Source: Kitasatospora sp. Root107 (GTDB lineage Bacteria; Actinomycetota; Actinomycetes; Streptomycetales; Streptomycetaceae). Taken from it: a DNA stretch of 43,667 bases. Location: the NCBI RefSeq assembly GCF_001424875.1, contig NZ_LMCT01000028.1, forward strand, positions 44,377-88,043, in the 5' to 3' direction. This document shows, piece after piece, positions 1 through 7,562 of this stretch. Under the pieces are notes generated by a model, which saw only the letters and a list, made by a program, of their open reading frames with translations, ran no database searches and was not told the origin of the DNA. Position 1 is the first letter of the stretch. Each line of letters starts with the position of its first letter. A program made the translations under genes and the position numbers.

Positions 1-48
1 GTCCGTCGTTCCGGAGTCCAGTGGTGCAGCCGGCGGTTCCGGCCGGGT

Positions 49-1350
49 TCAGCAGGTGCCGTTGTCGGCCCAGACGCCCCACTGGCCGCTGAGGGTCGGG
101 TCCTCGTTCAGGGTCCACCACTTGTTGGTCCAGTAGTGGCCCTTCCAGGAGACCTTGGTGCCCGCGGTGGCGTAGGTGGTGGTCGCGCTCCAGCTCGGCG
201 CGGCCGAGCAGGTGCCGCCGGACGGGCTCGGGCTCGGGCTCGGGCTGGTGCTGGGTGAGGCGCTGGGTGTGGTGGTGGGTGGGGTCGCTCCGGCGAACTT
301 CACCGTGAACTTGGTGAAGTCCCAGTCGTTCTGCACGACGCTGGAGCAGGCGCCGGACAGGCCAGGGTCCACGGTGCCGGCGCACTGGCGGTCGCGGTTG
401 ACGGACCAGTAGGTGTAGCGGGCCAGTTTGTGGGCGGTCGCGAAGTCCAGCACGGTCTGGAAGTCGGCCTGCCGGAAGTACTCGGCGGCGTCGGTGCGGC
501 CGTTCATCAGCGAGACGCCCTCGTGGGCGTACGCGGTGGTCTCGTTCCAGCCGAAGGTGCTCTGCAGGATGCCGTTGAACTTCACCAGTGCGTCGGTCTG
601 CGCCGCCGCACCGTTGAAGCCGCCGTCGAACGGCATGATCGAGTAGTTGTCGGGAGTGAAGCCCTGGGACTTCGCCTCCAGCAGCATCTGGGTGCCGAAC
701 CAGCCGGTGCCGGCACCGGTGCCCGCGGTGGTGATGGAGATGTACATGCCCGGGTTGTTCTGCTGCAGGATCCGGGCCGCGCCGATCTCGTTGTGGATCG
801 CGGCGGTGTTCTCGTACTCCGGCTCCTCGAGGTCGAAGTCGATCGCCTTGAGGCCGTACTTGGTCACGACCTTCTGGTACGCGGCGGCGGTCGCCTCCGG
901 GGTGCCACAGGTCTGGCCGAGCTTGGTGCCGCCGTAGCCGCCCACCGACACCGAGACGTCGCCGCCCTTGTTGCGGATGGTCTGGATCACGGACGGCATG
1001 GTGGTGTCGGAGTCGATCGAGGACGTCCCGCCCCAGGCCGGACTGCAGCTGCTGCCCTGGGCCAGGATGAACGCCAGCTGGAACGCCTTCTGGCCGGTCG
1101 CGTCCATCACGGCGGCGGCGTTCGGCGGGCTGTTGTCCTCGGGCATCAGGTACGGCGCGGAGGCGTACCAGTTGGAGCCGATCCCGGCGGCGGCGTTGGC
1201 CGTACCAGTCGCGGTAACGGCGGTGATCCCGCCGGCCAGCAAGCCGAACACGGACAGGGCGACCGCGACGGCCCGGCGCGGACGGCGGCGGAGCGCGGGG
1301 GAGTCGGGCGGGCCGGATGCAGGGGTGTGTGGGGGAAGTGCGCGTTCCAT
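49..1350 (-). CDS. secreted GH18 chitinase with C-terminal CBM5/12 chitin-binding domain
   Basis: 433 aa. Residues 1-54 form a signal peptide (Arg-rich n-region RRRPRR, hydrophobic core 28-48, Ala-rich cleavage near ANA-AAG). A GH18 TIM-barrel domain covers about 57-350. The catalytic stretch is AIDFDLEEPE (169-178), a variant of the GH18 DxxDxDxE signature; other barrel motifs are SVSVGGYGG (133-141) and YTYWSVNRD (312-320). A Thr/Ser/Pro linker (357-378) leads to a small aromatic-rich C-terminal domain (380-433) with SWSATTTYATAGTKVSW and HYWTNKWW, typical of CBM5/12. The protein should be exported and cleave chitin to chitooligosaccharides. The start is fixed by a GGAGAGG ribosome site 6 nt before ATG. 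The gene stands alone behind a promoter carrying a DasR-like operator. GH18 assignment is secure; endo versus exo mode is not resolved. Confidence 0.93.
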   Translation of the reverse strand: MERALPPHTPASGPPDSPALRRRPRRAVAVALSVFGLLAGGITAVTATGTANAAAGIGSNWYASAPYLMPEDNSPPNAAAVMDATGQKAFQLAFILAQGSSCSPAWGGTSSIDSDTTMPSVIQTIRNKGGDVSVSVGGYGGTKLGQTCGTPEATAAAYQKVVTKYGLKAIDFDLEEPEYENTAAIHNEIGAARILQQNNPGMYISITTAGTGAGTGWFGTQMLLEAKSQGFTPDNYSIMPFDGGFNGAAAQTDALVKFNGILQSTFGWNETTAYAHEGVSLMNGRTDAAEYFRQADFQTVLDFATAHKLARYTYWSVNRDRQCAGTVDPGLSGACSSVVQNDWDFTKFTVKFAGATPPTTTPSASPSTSPSPSPSPSGGTCSAAPSWSATTTYATAGTKVSWKGHYWTNKWWTLNEDPTLSGQWGVWADNGTC

Positions 1351-1462
1351 CGGGAACCTCTCCAGGAGGCGGCGAGGACGGCGGCCCGGATGCGCGGAAC
1401 TGACGTGGGGGTGCGCGGCCGGGTCAACGGTCGGCTACCAAGCCGAAGTTGACGTAACTGCC

Positions 1463-1478
1463 ACTGGTATAGACCTAT
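1463..1478. promoter_or_regulatory. DasR-responsive element (dre)-like operator
   Basis: ACTGGTATAGACCTAT matches the published dre consensus ACTGGTCTAGACCACT at 13 of 16 positions and is near-palindromic around TATA. It overlaps the predicted -10 of the chitinase promoter, where DasR, the GntR-family GlcNAc regulator of Streptomyces, would block initiation until released by amino-sugar phosphates. dasR itself is not in the window. The site is read from sequence; DasR binding is inference from the consensus and from known chitinase control. Confidence 0.7.
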
Positions 1479-1494
1479 GCCGGGACGCCGTCAA
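1466..1494 (-). promoter_or_regulatory. predicted sigma-HrdB-type promoter of the chitinase gene
   Basis: On the minus strand TTGACG (1489-1494) is followed after exactly 17 nt by TATACC (1466-1471), a good vegetative -35/-10 pair. Transcription would start near 1459, giving a leader of about 110 nt before the chitinase ATG. The -10 hexamer lies inside the DasR-like operator. Confidence 0.6.
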
Positions 1495-1640
1495 CCCTTG
1501 GTGCGCGGGCGCAGCCGGGCGGTACGCGAGTCGATAAAGGGCAGGTCAATTGGGGGTCAAGGGGCGGCCGTACGCCTCGAATTGACGGCCCGTCGGCCTT
1601 TCCGGGTGGCCCCGAAGGGCCCGGCAGACCTGTGCCTGGA

Positions 1641-1841
1641 TCAGTGGGTGGCGTTGGTGGCGGCGTTGACGAGTTGGAGGACGGCTTCGCCCAGGGGAGT
1701 AGCGGCGATCAGGATGCCGAGAGTGGCGGCACTGAGCACGGTCACCGTCTCGTCGTTGCGGGAGCGGGCCTCGGTACGCCGCCGAAGGCGGAGGAAGATG
1801 ATGACCGCCAGCAGTGCGGTCGCGCTGATCGTGTAGTGCAT
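1641..1841 (-). CDS. small two-helix membrane protein, unknown function
   Basis: 66 aa starting at an internal ATG, preceded by a G-rich stretch (GGGGTGGGGA) that could serve as ribosome site. Two hydrophobic segments (about 4-18, ISATALLAVIIFLRL, and 36-60) flank a charged loop RRRTEARSRNDE, so a two-pass inner-membrane protein is likely. The reading frame is open for a further 80 codons upstream, but that part is Arg/Cys-rich and looks non-coding. The gene is divergent from the Mrr-like nuclease gene. I recognise no family. Confidence 0.55.
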   Translation of the reverse strand: MHYTISATALLAVIIFLRLRRRTEARSRNDETVTVLSAATLGILIAATPLGEAVLQLVNAATNATH

Positions 1842-2068
1842 TCCCCACCCCAGGTCACCGTGCGAAGACTCTGGGTGAGCATGGCAGGGAGCCGGCCCGG
1901 TGCGGGGCCGCTTCGACAAACCAGCCCCGCCAGGGTGGGTGGTTCGGCCGCCGACCATCGTGATCCGGTCAACCCGGCCACAACGGCAGGAGCAAGCTCG
2001 CCGTTCCAGGGCCGTTGAACCAGGCCTGAACCTACGATCACGGGCACACGTGCATCGAGGGGGACACC

Positions 2069-2710
2069 GTGGCGCGCAGACCTGCACGACGCCGCCGCAC
2101 CGCGGCCCGCCGGGCCCGGCAAGCCCGTGACGACAAGACGCTGCTGGGTGGTCTCGCCCTCGGCGGCAGCATCCTGGTAGTCCTCGCGGTGACCTGGCTC
2201 GCCCACCACCTGCTGCTCCTGCTCACGCTGCTGGCCCTCGCCCTGGCCGTCACCGGCGCGGTGATCCGACGGCGGCAGTTGGCAGACCGCCGGGCCTTCG
2301 AGGCGCACGCCGCCCAGCTTCGGCACATCGGCCCGTTTCTCACCATGAGCCCCAAGGACTTCGAGCACGCACTCGCGGTGCTGTGCCGCCGGGACGGCTG
2401 CACGAAGGTCACCGTCGTCGGCGGGGCCGGCGACCTGGCCGCCGATGTCCTCGCCACCACCCCGAACGGCAGACGGATCCTCATCCAGGCCAAGCGCTAC
2501 GGACCGCGCACCTTCGTGGGCTCGCAGGACGTGCAGAAGGTGAACGGCACCTACCGTGACGTCCACCGCTGCGACCTTGCCGTCGTCGTCACCACCAGTA
2601 CCTTCACCAAGGCCGCCGCCGCCTTCTGCCAACAGGTCGGCATCCGCGCCGTCGACCAGCGCGCCCTCGCCCTCTGGGCGGAAGGTGCCGGCAAGCCACC
2701 CTGGAACTGA
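2069..2710 (+). CDS. membrane-anchored Mrr-like restriction endonuclease domain protein
   Basis: 213 aa, GTG start with GAGGGGG 5 nt upstream. An Arg-rich N-terminus (MARRPARRRR) precedes two transmembrane helices (about 25-45 and 47-66). The soluble part (90-205) resembles the Mrr catalytic domain of the PD-(D/E)xK superfamily: MSPKDFEHALAVL helix, GGAGDLAADV (118-127, D126 as metal ligand), and IQAKRY (139-144) giving the Q-x-K half of the motif, then DVQKVNGTY and a VVVTTSTFTKAA segment. Such proteins cut or bind DNA; membrane-tethered forms occur in actinomycetes with unknown roles. No methylase or partner lies nearby, so a solitary nuclease, possibly defensive, is inferred. Confidence 0.8.
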   Translation: MARRPARRRRTAARRARQARDDKTLLGGLALGGSILVVLAVTWLAHHLLLLLTLLALALAVTGAVIRRRQLADRRAFEAHAAQLRHIGPFLTMSPKDFEHALAVLCRRDGCTKVTVVGGAGDLAADVLATTPNGRRILIQAKRYGPRTFVGSQDVQKVNGTYRDVHRCDLAVVVTTSTFTKAAAAFCQQVGIRAVDQRALALWAEGAGKPPWN

Positions 2711-2859
2711 CACCTGACCGGTACGCGTGATCCTGCGGCTCGCGACACCCTGGCCTCTGGTGATGCGTCAGCTCCCGGCCCACCGTCACGGTCCGGGGCC
2801 ACGGCGGGAGATGACTGATCTCCCAGCAGAAGACGGCGGGTTCCTGGTGGCAGACGGCG

Positions 2860-3098
2860 CAGGACATGGGGCGAGTGCTGGGCGAGGACCACACCGGCGC
2901 GCTTATCGCTCGCCACAACCTCGCTACGCCTACCGGGTGGCGGGGGACCTGGGCAGGGCCATCCCGCTGTTCGAGCAGACCTTGGATGACACGGTGCGGA
3001 TTCTCGGGGAGAGCCACCCCCTTGCGCAGGTCGTGGCAGCGAACCTGGCCGCAGCAGTGGAAGCGCGCGGGGGCGGTGGGTCGCTCACGCAGAGCTGA
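2860..3098 (+). pseudogene. tetratricopeptide-repeat protein remnant, frameshifted
   Basis: Two overlapping frames together spell a typical actinomycete TPR unit. The first frame reads GRVLGEDHTGALIARHNLA (from about 2866). The second reads AYRVAGDLGRAIPLFEQTL followed by DDTVRILGESHPLAQVVAANLAAAVEARGG and a stop at 3098. Restoring one base near 2928 (CTCGCTACGCC to CTCGCCTACGCC) joins them as ...NLAYAYRVAGDLGRA.... The N-terminal part of the parent gene (usually an NB-ARC or kinase-linked TPR protein) is absent upstream, so this is a 3' remnant rather than just a sequencing slip. The stretch 2711-2860 before it holds nothing I can support. Confidence 0.6.
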
Positions 3099-3129
3099 CT
3101 CTCCGCCCGGGCGCCAGGTGGCCTGTCGG

Positions 3130-3399
3130 CCCGGATCTGTCATGCATTCAGCACGGGCGTGCTCAGCCGCGGGCGGTGAGCGCAGGTCGACCAGGCGCGG
3201 TTCGGTGGCCTGCTCGGCGGGCACCGACCAGAGTGGGCAAACCGGGATGGTGGTGCGGTCGTAGTCGCTGCTGACCAGGGCCTTGCAGAGGTGGTGGTAG
3301 GCCGCGCACCCGCTACCGCAGGGGTACGGGCAGTTGGCCTTTCACCCATGCCGGTTCGGGGCCGTCCCACCGCCGTTGCGGGATCCCAGAGGTGGAGCG
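3130..3399 (-). pseudogene. remnant of a small cysteine-rich protein gene, frameshifted
   Basis: Read on the minus strand just after the stop of the 3400-4257 gene. One frame gives PQRRWDGPEPAWVK and then hits a stop; the next gives ANCPYPCGSGCAAYHHLCKA then LVSSDYDRTTIPVCPLWSVP. They join if one A of the AAA near 3340 is removed (GTGAAAGGCC to GTGAAGGCC). The joined product has five cysteines in a C-x3-C-x3-C spacing plus His pairs, suggesting a metal-binding fold. No usable start follows the upstream TAG, and the 3' end is unclear. I do not recognise the family; the case rests on the coding-like look of the joined frame. Confidence 0.4.
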
Positions 3400-4257
3400 C
3401 TACTCGTCTTCGTCGTCGTAGGGCGGGATGGTCCATCGCATTACTGTCTCGCCGGCCTCGTCGGCTTCGAGAGTGACGGGATACACCTGGCCGGCGTCCC
3501 GTTCGCCTCGGTGCCTCATCGAGTGGTCGCCTTGGTCCCATTCGATGCCGAGTACCTGGTGGCCGCCAACCTCGATCGCTCCGACGCGGAGCGGATGGGA
3601 CCACCCGGCCCGCCGAAAACGGTGGAAGTCGGTGTGCTTGTCGATCGAGACCATGAGGCCCTTGCCGTGGAGGTGGTCGCACCAAGCGGTTAGTTCGGCT
3701 GCGCGGGCAGCCGCCTCGGCCACCGGGAGGTCGAGCCAGCCGTGCGGCCCGACCTCGTCGTACTGCGGGATTCGCTCGCCGCCGAAGAGCGCGTGCGCGT
3801 CGTCCGCGTGCAGGCCCCAGTAGAAGACATCGGCGAGCCCGTCGGCCGACTCGGCGTCCATTCCCGTCCACGCGTCCAGTCCCACGGCGTCGCCGACGAC
3901 CATGCCGCACCGGTCAACGGGCAGATCCCCGAGCCTCACCGGCAGCGACCGGTCCAAGGTGTCGGGCCAGGGCAGACCGAGCTCGATCTCCAACATCGCG
4001 ATCGCCGACTCATCGTCGAACGGGGACGGCGAGGTGCTTGCCCTCACCCTCAACGGCCGATTGTCGGCGGCAGGCACCGCGACCGCCTCACAGAGCCAGT
4101 CCCGGAGATGGCCACCTCCAGAGGCCGCGGCTGCCCTGGCACGGTCTGACAGCGGTTGCCCCAACTCCCGCCAGTAGTCAATCCATCCGGCCTTGCCCAG
4201 CACCAGCACACCGGAGGGCACAGTGACCGTTCCAAGGTCGACAAACGTCGCAGCCAT
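3400..4257 (-). CDS. uncharacterised cytoplasmic protein, 285 aa
   Basis: The frame is open to 4452 but the coherent protein begins at the ATG at 4257 (MAATFVDLGTVTVPSGVLVLGKAGW). It has no signal peptide or membrane helix. Recognisable blocks are VPSGVLVLGKAGWIDYW near the start, RLGDLPVDRCGMVVGDAVGLDAW in the middle, and an acidic tail PPYDDEDE. The opening (a sheet-like segment, then PSG) and the central turn-rich region recall small bacterial proteins often found beside toxin or immunity genes, but I cannot assign a family. It sits next to DUF2199 and DUF4253 genes. Function unknown. Confidence 0.7.
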   Translation of the reverse strand: MAATFVDLGTVTVPSGVLVLGKAGWIDYWRELGQPLSDRARAAAASGGGHLRDWLCEAVAVPAADNRPLRVRASTSPSPFDDESAIAMLEIELGLPWPDTLDRSLPVRLGDLPVDRCGMVVGDAVGLDAWTGMDAESADGLADVFYWGLHADDAHALFGGERIPQYDEVGPHGWLDLPVAEAAARAAELTAWCDHLHGKGLMVSIDKHTDFHRFRRAGWSHPLRVGAIEVGGHQVLGIEWDQGDHSMRHRGERDAGQVYPVTLEADEAGETVMRWTIPPYDDEDE

Positions 4258-4404
4258 GCGCCGATTGTGCCTGCCCCCTACGACACGGTGAGGTCGCCGA
4301 GCTGTCGAACTTCCCGGTGCCCCGCTGTGCGAAGTCGACCTGAAGCAAGGGCGTGTGGGTGGGGCGGCGGCGGAGCCAAGACGGGGACGGCTAGTCTCGG
4401 CGTC

Positions 4405-4917
4405 ATGTCGGCCAAGAACGGTTTCACCTGCACGTGCTGCGGTGAGCATCACGCAGAGATCCCCCTCAACTTCTCCAGCCCCGCTCCCGCGTACTGGCTG
4501 CCCGAGATGGGTGGCGACTCCAAGAGCGTGCTGTCCCCGGACCAGTGCGTGATCCAGGACGAGTCATTCTTCGTCCAAGGACTCATCGAGATACCGGTCA
4601 TCGGCTCGGACGACGTCTTCTCATGGGGCGTGTGGGTGTCACTGAGCCGGCCGAACTTCGACCGGGCGAGCGACCTGTGGGAGACGGCCGGCCGTGAGAC
4701 CGAGCCGCCCTACTTCGGTTGGCTGTCGACGGAACTGTTCCTGTACTCACCCTCGACGATCAACCTCAAGACGATGCTCCACACGCGCCCGGTGGGTGAG
4801 CGCCCGTTCATCGAACTGGAGCCGACCGACCATCCGCTCGCGGTCGAGCAACGGACGGGCATCACGATGGAACGAGTGCAGCAGATCGCCGAAGCAGTTC
4901 TGCACCCCGAGAACTGA
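4405..4917 (+). CDS. DUF2199 domain protein
   Basis: 170 aa with the DUF2199 pattern: an N-terminal FTCTCCGEHHAEIPLNF block with a CxCC zinc-knuckle-like motif (residues 7-23), a PAPAYW segment, CVIQDESFFVQGLIEIPV (48-65), FSWGVWVSLSRPNFDRA (72-88) and YFGWLSTEL (103-111). The start is ATG at 4405; a TAGTCT -10-like hexamer ends 7 nt upstream and no Shine-Dalgarno is visible, suggesting a leaderless message. Biochemical function of the family is unknown; members often occur among immunity-like orphan genes. Confidence 0.88.
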   Translation: MSAKNGFTCTCCGEHHAEIPLNFSSPAPAYWLPEMGGDSKSVLSPDQCVIQDESFFVQGLIEIPVIGSDDVFSWGVWVSLSRPNFDRASDLWETAGRETEPPYFGWLSTELFLYSPSTINLKTMLHTRPVGERPFIELEPTDHPLAVEQRTGITMERVQQIAEAVLHPEN

Positions 4918-4981
4918 CGCCGCGACAGGTTTGCGGAACGGCCGCCGGGGCTGTCAGATCTCAGGATTACCATCCGGCCGC

Positions 4982-5794
4982 ATGGACCCTGAACTGCTCT
5001 TCTCAGTCGGCACCTTCCTCCAGCCAGGTCGGATGATCACCTCGGATGAGGGCGACGGAGATCGGCAGCCCCGCTGGCTGAGCGACGGACCGGCTGCCGC
5101 GGGACTGTGGGCGCGCATGCGCGCCGAACACGCCCGCACAGGCCTGTGGCCTCTGCTGCTCGACTCCAGGGATCCTCTCGACAGCGAGTCCAGCCCTTGG
5201 GGGACGGGAGAACTCTTCCCGGAACGGATGTCCTCGCCCGACATCCACGACCCGGCCGAACTCCTCGCTAAATGGTGGAAGGACTACACCACTCTTGACG
5301 AAGACGACGACATGCTTTCGACGGAAGAACGCCAGGCGGTAACCGCACCCTTCGGCCGGCTCTGGCCCGGACTTGCGCCCGCTCCCCGGTCACCTCTGGA
5401 CCCGGACGCGATGGCCGCCGAGTACGCGGAACACTTCGCTTCCCGTCGGCCGCAGTCACGGCTGGGACTCGTCGCGGCCGAAACGGGCTCCGAGGCGCTC
5501 ACCGCCGCGGGTTGGGACGGGCCGCTCAACTACGACAACGACACCGCCAAGTTCTCCGCCGTCGTGCGCGGTTGGGAGCAGCGCTTCGGCGCCCGCGTGG
5601 TCGCCATCGGCCCAGCAACCCTCCACCTGAGCGTCGCCGCGCCTCCGACAACGGCAGAGGAAGCTCTGCTGGTGGCGGCCGAGCACTTCGCCTTCTGCCC
5701 GGACAACATCTGGCAGAGCAACCACCCGCACCTCCTGGCCACGTACGCCGAGAGGCTGATCGGTACCCACTACTGGGAGTTCTGGTGGGACTGA
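4982..5794 (+). CDS. DUF4253 domain protein
   Basis: 270 aa, cytoplasmic. The C-terminal half is diagnostic of DUF4253: FGARVVAIGPATLHLSVAAP (about 205-224), then EEALLVAAEHFAFCPDNIWQ, and the closing YAERLIGTHYWEFWWD. The N-terminal half is less conserved. It follows the DUF2199 gene by 64 nt on the same strand, so the two may be co-transcribed. Family function is not established; members are frequent in actinomycete accessory islands. Confidence 0.88.
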   Translation: MDPELLFSVGTFLQPGRMITSDEGDGDRQPRWLSDGPAAAGLWARMRAEHARTGLWPLLLDSRDPLDSESSPWGTGELFPERMSSPDIHDPAELLAKWWKDYTTLDEDDDMLSTEERQAVTAPFGRLWPGLAPAPRSPLDPDAMAAEYAEHFASRRPQSRLGLVAAETGSEALTAAGWDGPLNYDNDTAKFSAVVRGWEQRFGARVVAIGPATLHLSVAAPPTTAEEALLVAAEHFAFCPDNIWQSNHPHLLATYAERLIGTHYWEFWWD

Positions 5795-6020
5795 CCCACG
5801 CGAGCCCGGACATGGTTCGCAGGTAGCGATCCTCTGCGGGCTGGTCCGACTGTCCCCGGCTATCAGTCGTACACCACAGTGAATGAGGGCTTTGGGGTCA
5901 CGAGGCCGACATGCCGACATTGACCGTGCGGGTATTTACCAACTCACTTCGCTACCAAGTCATTTGACCGCCTTCCTTGCAAGGGTGGAAGTTCACCTGC
6001 GTCCGCGAGCATGGGCGGCC

Positions 6021-7562
6021 ATGAGCAACCTCAGTCGCCGCATCTTCCTCCTAGGCGGGCTCACCACCGCGGGCGCCGCTACGCTCCAACTCGGGGCGAT
6101 GGCCCAGCCGTCGGCCGCCGCCTCCACTCCCTTCCCCTTCACGCTCGGCGTCGCCTCCGGAGAACCGGACGACAGCAGCGTGGTGCTCTGGACGCGTCTG
6201 GCTCCCGCGCCGACCAACGCGGACGGTCAGGGCGGCATGCCGAACGCCGACATCACCGTCGACTGGCAGGTGTCGACCGACCCGAACTTCACCACCCTCG
6301 TCAACTCCGGTACGGTCAACGCCCGCTACGCCCAGGCCCACTCGGTGCACGTGCTGGTCGGTGGACTCGCCCCGGACGCTGAGTACTACTACCGGTTCCG
6401 GGCCCAGGGATTCCTCTCCCCGGTGGGCCGGACCCGCACCGCGCCGGCCCCGACCACGGTCGGGCGTGACTTCACGATGGCCTTCGCCTCGTGCGCCCAC
6501 TACGAGTCGGGCTACTACACCGCCTACCGCCGGATGGCGGACGACCGTCCCGACCTGATCCTGCACCTGGGCGACTACATCTACGAGGGTGGCGCCGGCT
6601 CCGGCGGGGTGCGCCAGCACCTCGGCAGCGAGATCGTGTCGCTGGCCGACTACCGCCGCCGCTATGCGCTCTACCGCACCGACCCGGACCTGCAGGCCGC
6701 GCACGCGATCGCGCCGTGGTTGGTGGTGCCGGACGACCACGAGGTGGAGAACAACTACGCCAACATGGTCCGCGCCGACAGCAGCCCCGTGCTGACGGCG
6801 GCTCAGTGGACCGCGCGACGCACCGCCGCGTACCAGGCCTACTTCGAGAACATGCCGCTGCGGGCCGCCGCGGCGCCCGCCGGCAACAGCATCCAGCTCT
6901 ACCGCCGGGTCCGCTGGGGCACCCTCGCCACCTTCCACATGCTCGACACCCGCCAGTTCCGCGACGACCAGGCCTGCGGCGACGGGACGAAGGTCTGCGC
7001 GGACGCCGATCTGGCGGGTCGTTCGATCACCGGCGCGGCCCAGGAGACATGGCTGCTCGACGGACTCGGCCAGCACCTGAGCACCTGGGACCTCATCGGC
7101 CAGCAGGTCTTCTTCGCCCGCAACGTGAACTCGTCCGGCGCGATGAACATGGATGCCTGGGACGGGTACCGGGCCAGCCGGGCGCGGATCCAGCAGGGCA
7201 TCATCGACCGGGCCGTACGCAACCCGGTCGTCCTCACCGGTGACGTGCACGCGTCGTGGGGCAACGACCTCAAGGCCGACTACGCCAATCCGTCGTCGGC
7301 GACGATCGGCTCCGAGCTCGTCTGCACCTCGATCACCAGCGGCGGCAACGGAAGCACCACCACGACGATCCCCAACGGATCGCTCAACCCGCATCTGCGC
7401 TTTTACTCCAATCAGCGCGGATACGTCCGTACGCACATCACGCCGTCGCACCTCACAGCCGACTTCCGGTCGGTGGCGACGGTGACCGAGCACGGCGCGG
7501 CGGCGACCACCGCCCGGACCTTTGTCATCCACGACGGACAGCCGGGGTTGGCCGATGCGTAA
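6021..7562 (+). CDS. phoD: PhoD-family alkaline phosphatase/phosphodiesterase, Tat-exported
   Basis: 513 aa from ATG at 6021, chosen because the Tat signal SRRIFLLGG (residues 5-13) then sits at the N-terminus; the frame is open further upstream to 5883 without coding character. An N-terminal Ig-like PhoD domain (about 38-145, FTLGVASGEPDDSSVVLWTR) precedes the metallophosphatase core. Metal and active-site motifs are ASC (156-158), LHLGDYIYEG (181-190), VPDDHEVENNY (236-246), MLDTRQFRDD and TGDVHASWGN. The enzyme binds Fe/Ca and releases phosphate from extracellular mono- and diesters. A single PHO-box-like unit, GTTCACCTGCG, lies at 5991-6001, only 20 nt before the ATG; a second repeat unit is not evident. 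Its stop overlaps the next gene by 8 nt. Confidence 0.92.
   Translation: MSNLSRRIFLLGGLTTAGAATLQLGAMAQPSAAASTPFPFTLGVASGEPDDSSVVLWTRLAPAPTNADGQGGMPNADITVDWQVSTDPNFTTLVNSGTVNARYAQAHSVHVLVGGLAPDAEYYYRFRAQGFLSPVGRTRTAPAPTTVGRDFTMAFASCAHYESGYYTAYRRMADDRPDLILHLGDYIYEGGAGSGGVRQHLGSEIVSLADYRRRYALYRTDPDLQAAHAIAPWLVVPDDHEVENNYANMVRADSSPVLTAAQWTARRTAAYQAYFENMPLRAAAAPAGNSIQLYRRVRWGTLATFHMLDTRQFRDDQACGDGTKVCADADLAGRSITGAAQETWLLDGLGQHLSTWDLIGQQVFFARNVNSSGAMNMDAWDGYRASRARIQQGIIDRAVRNPVVLTGDVHASWGNDLKADYANPSSATIGSELVCTSITSGGNGSTTTTIPNGSLNPHLRFYSNQRGYVRTHITPSHLTADFRSVATVTEHGAAATTARTFVIHDGQPGLADA

Noticed and set aside
430..1537. Long plus-strand frames opposite the chitinase gene
   Set aside because: They are shadows of the minus-strand chitinase caused by high GC; Arg/Gly/Val-rich without motifs.
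5991..6001. PHO box before phoD
   Set aside because: Only one repeat unit (GTTCACCTGCG), placed 20 nt before the ATG; a PhoP site needs at least two 11-nt units, so not listed as a feature.
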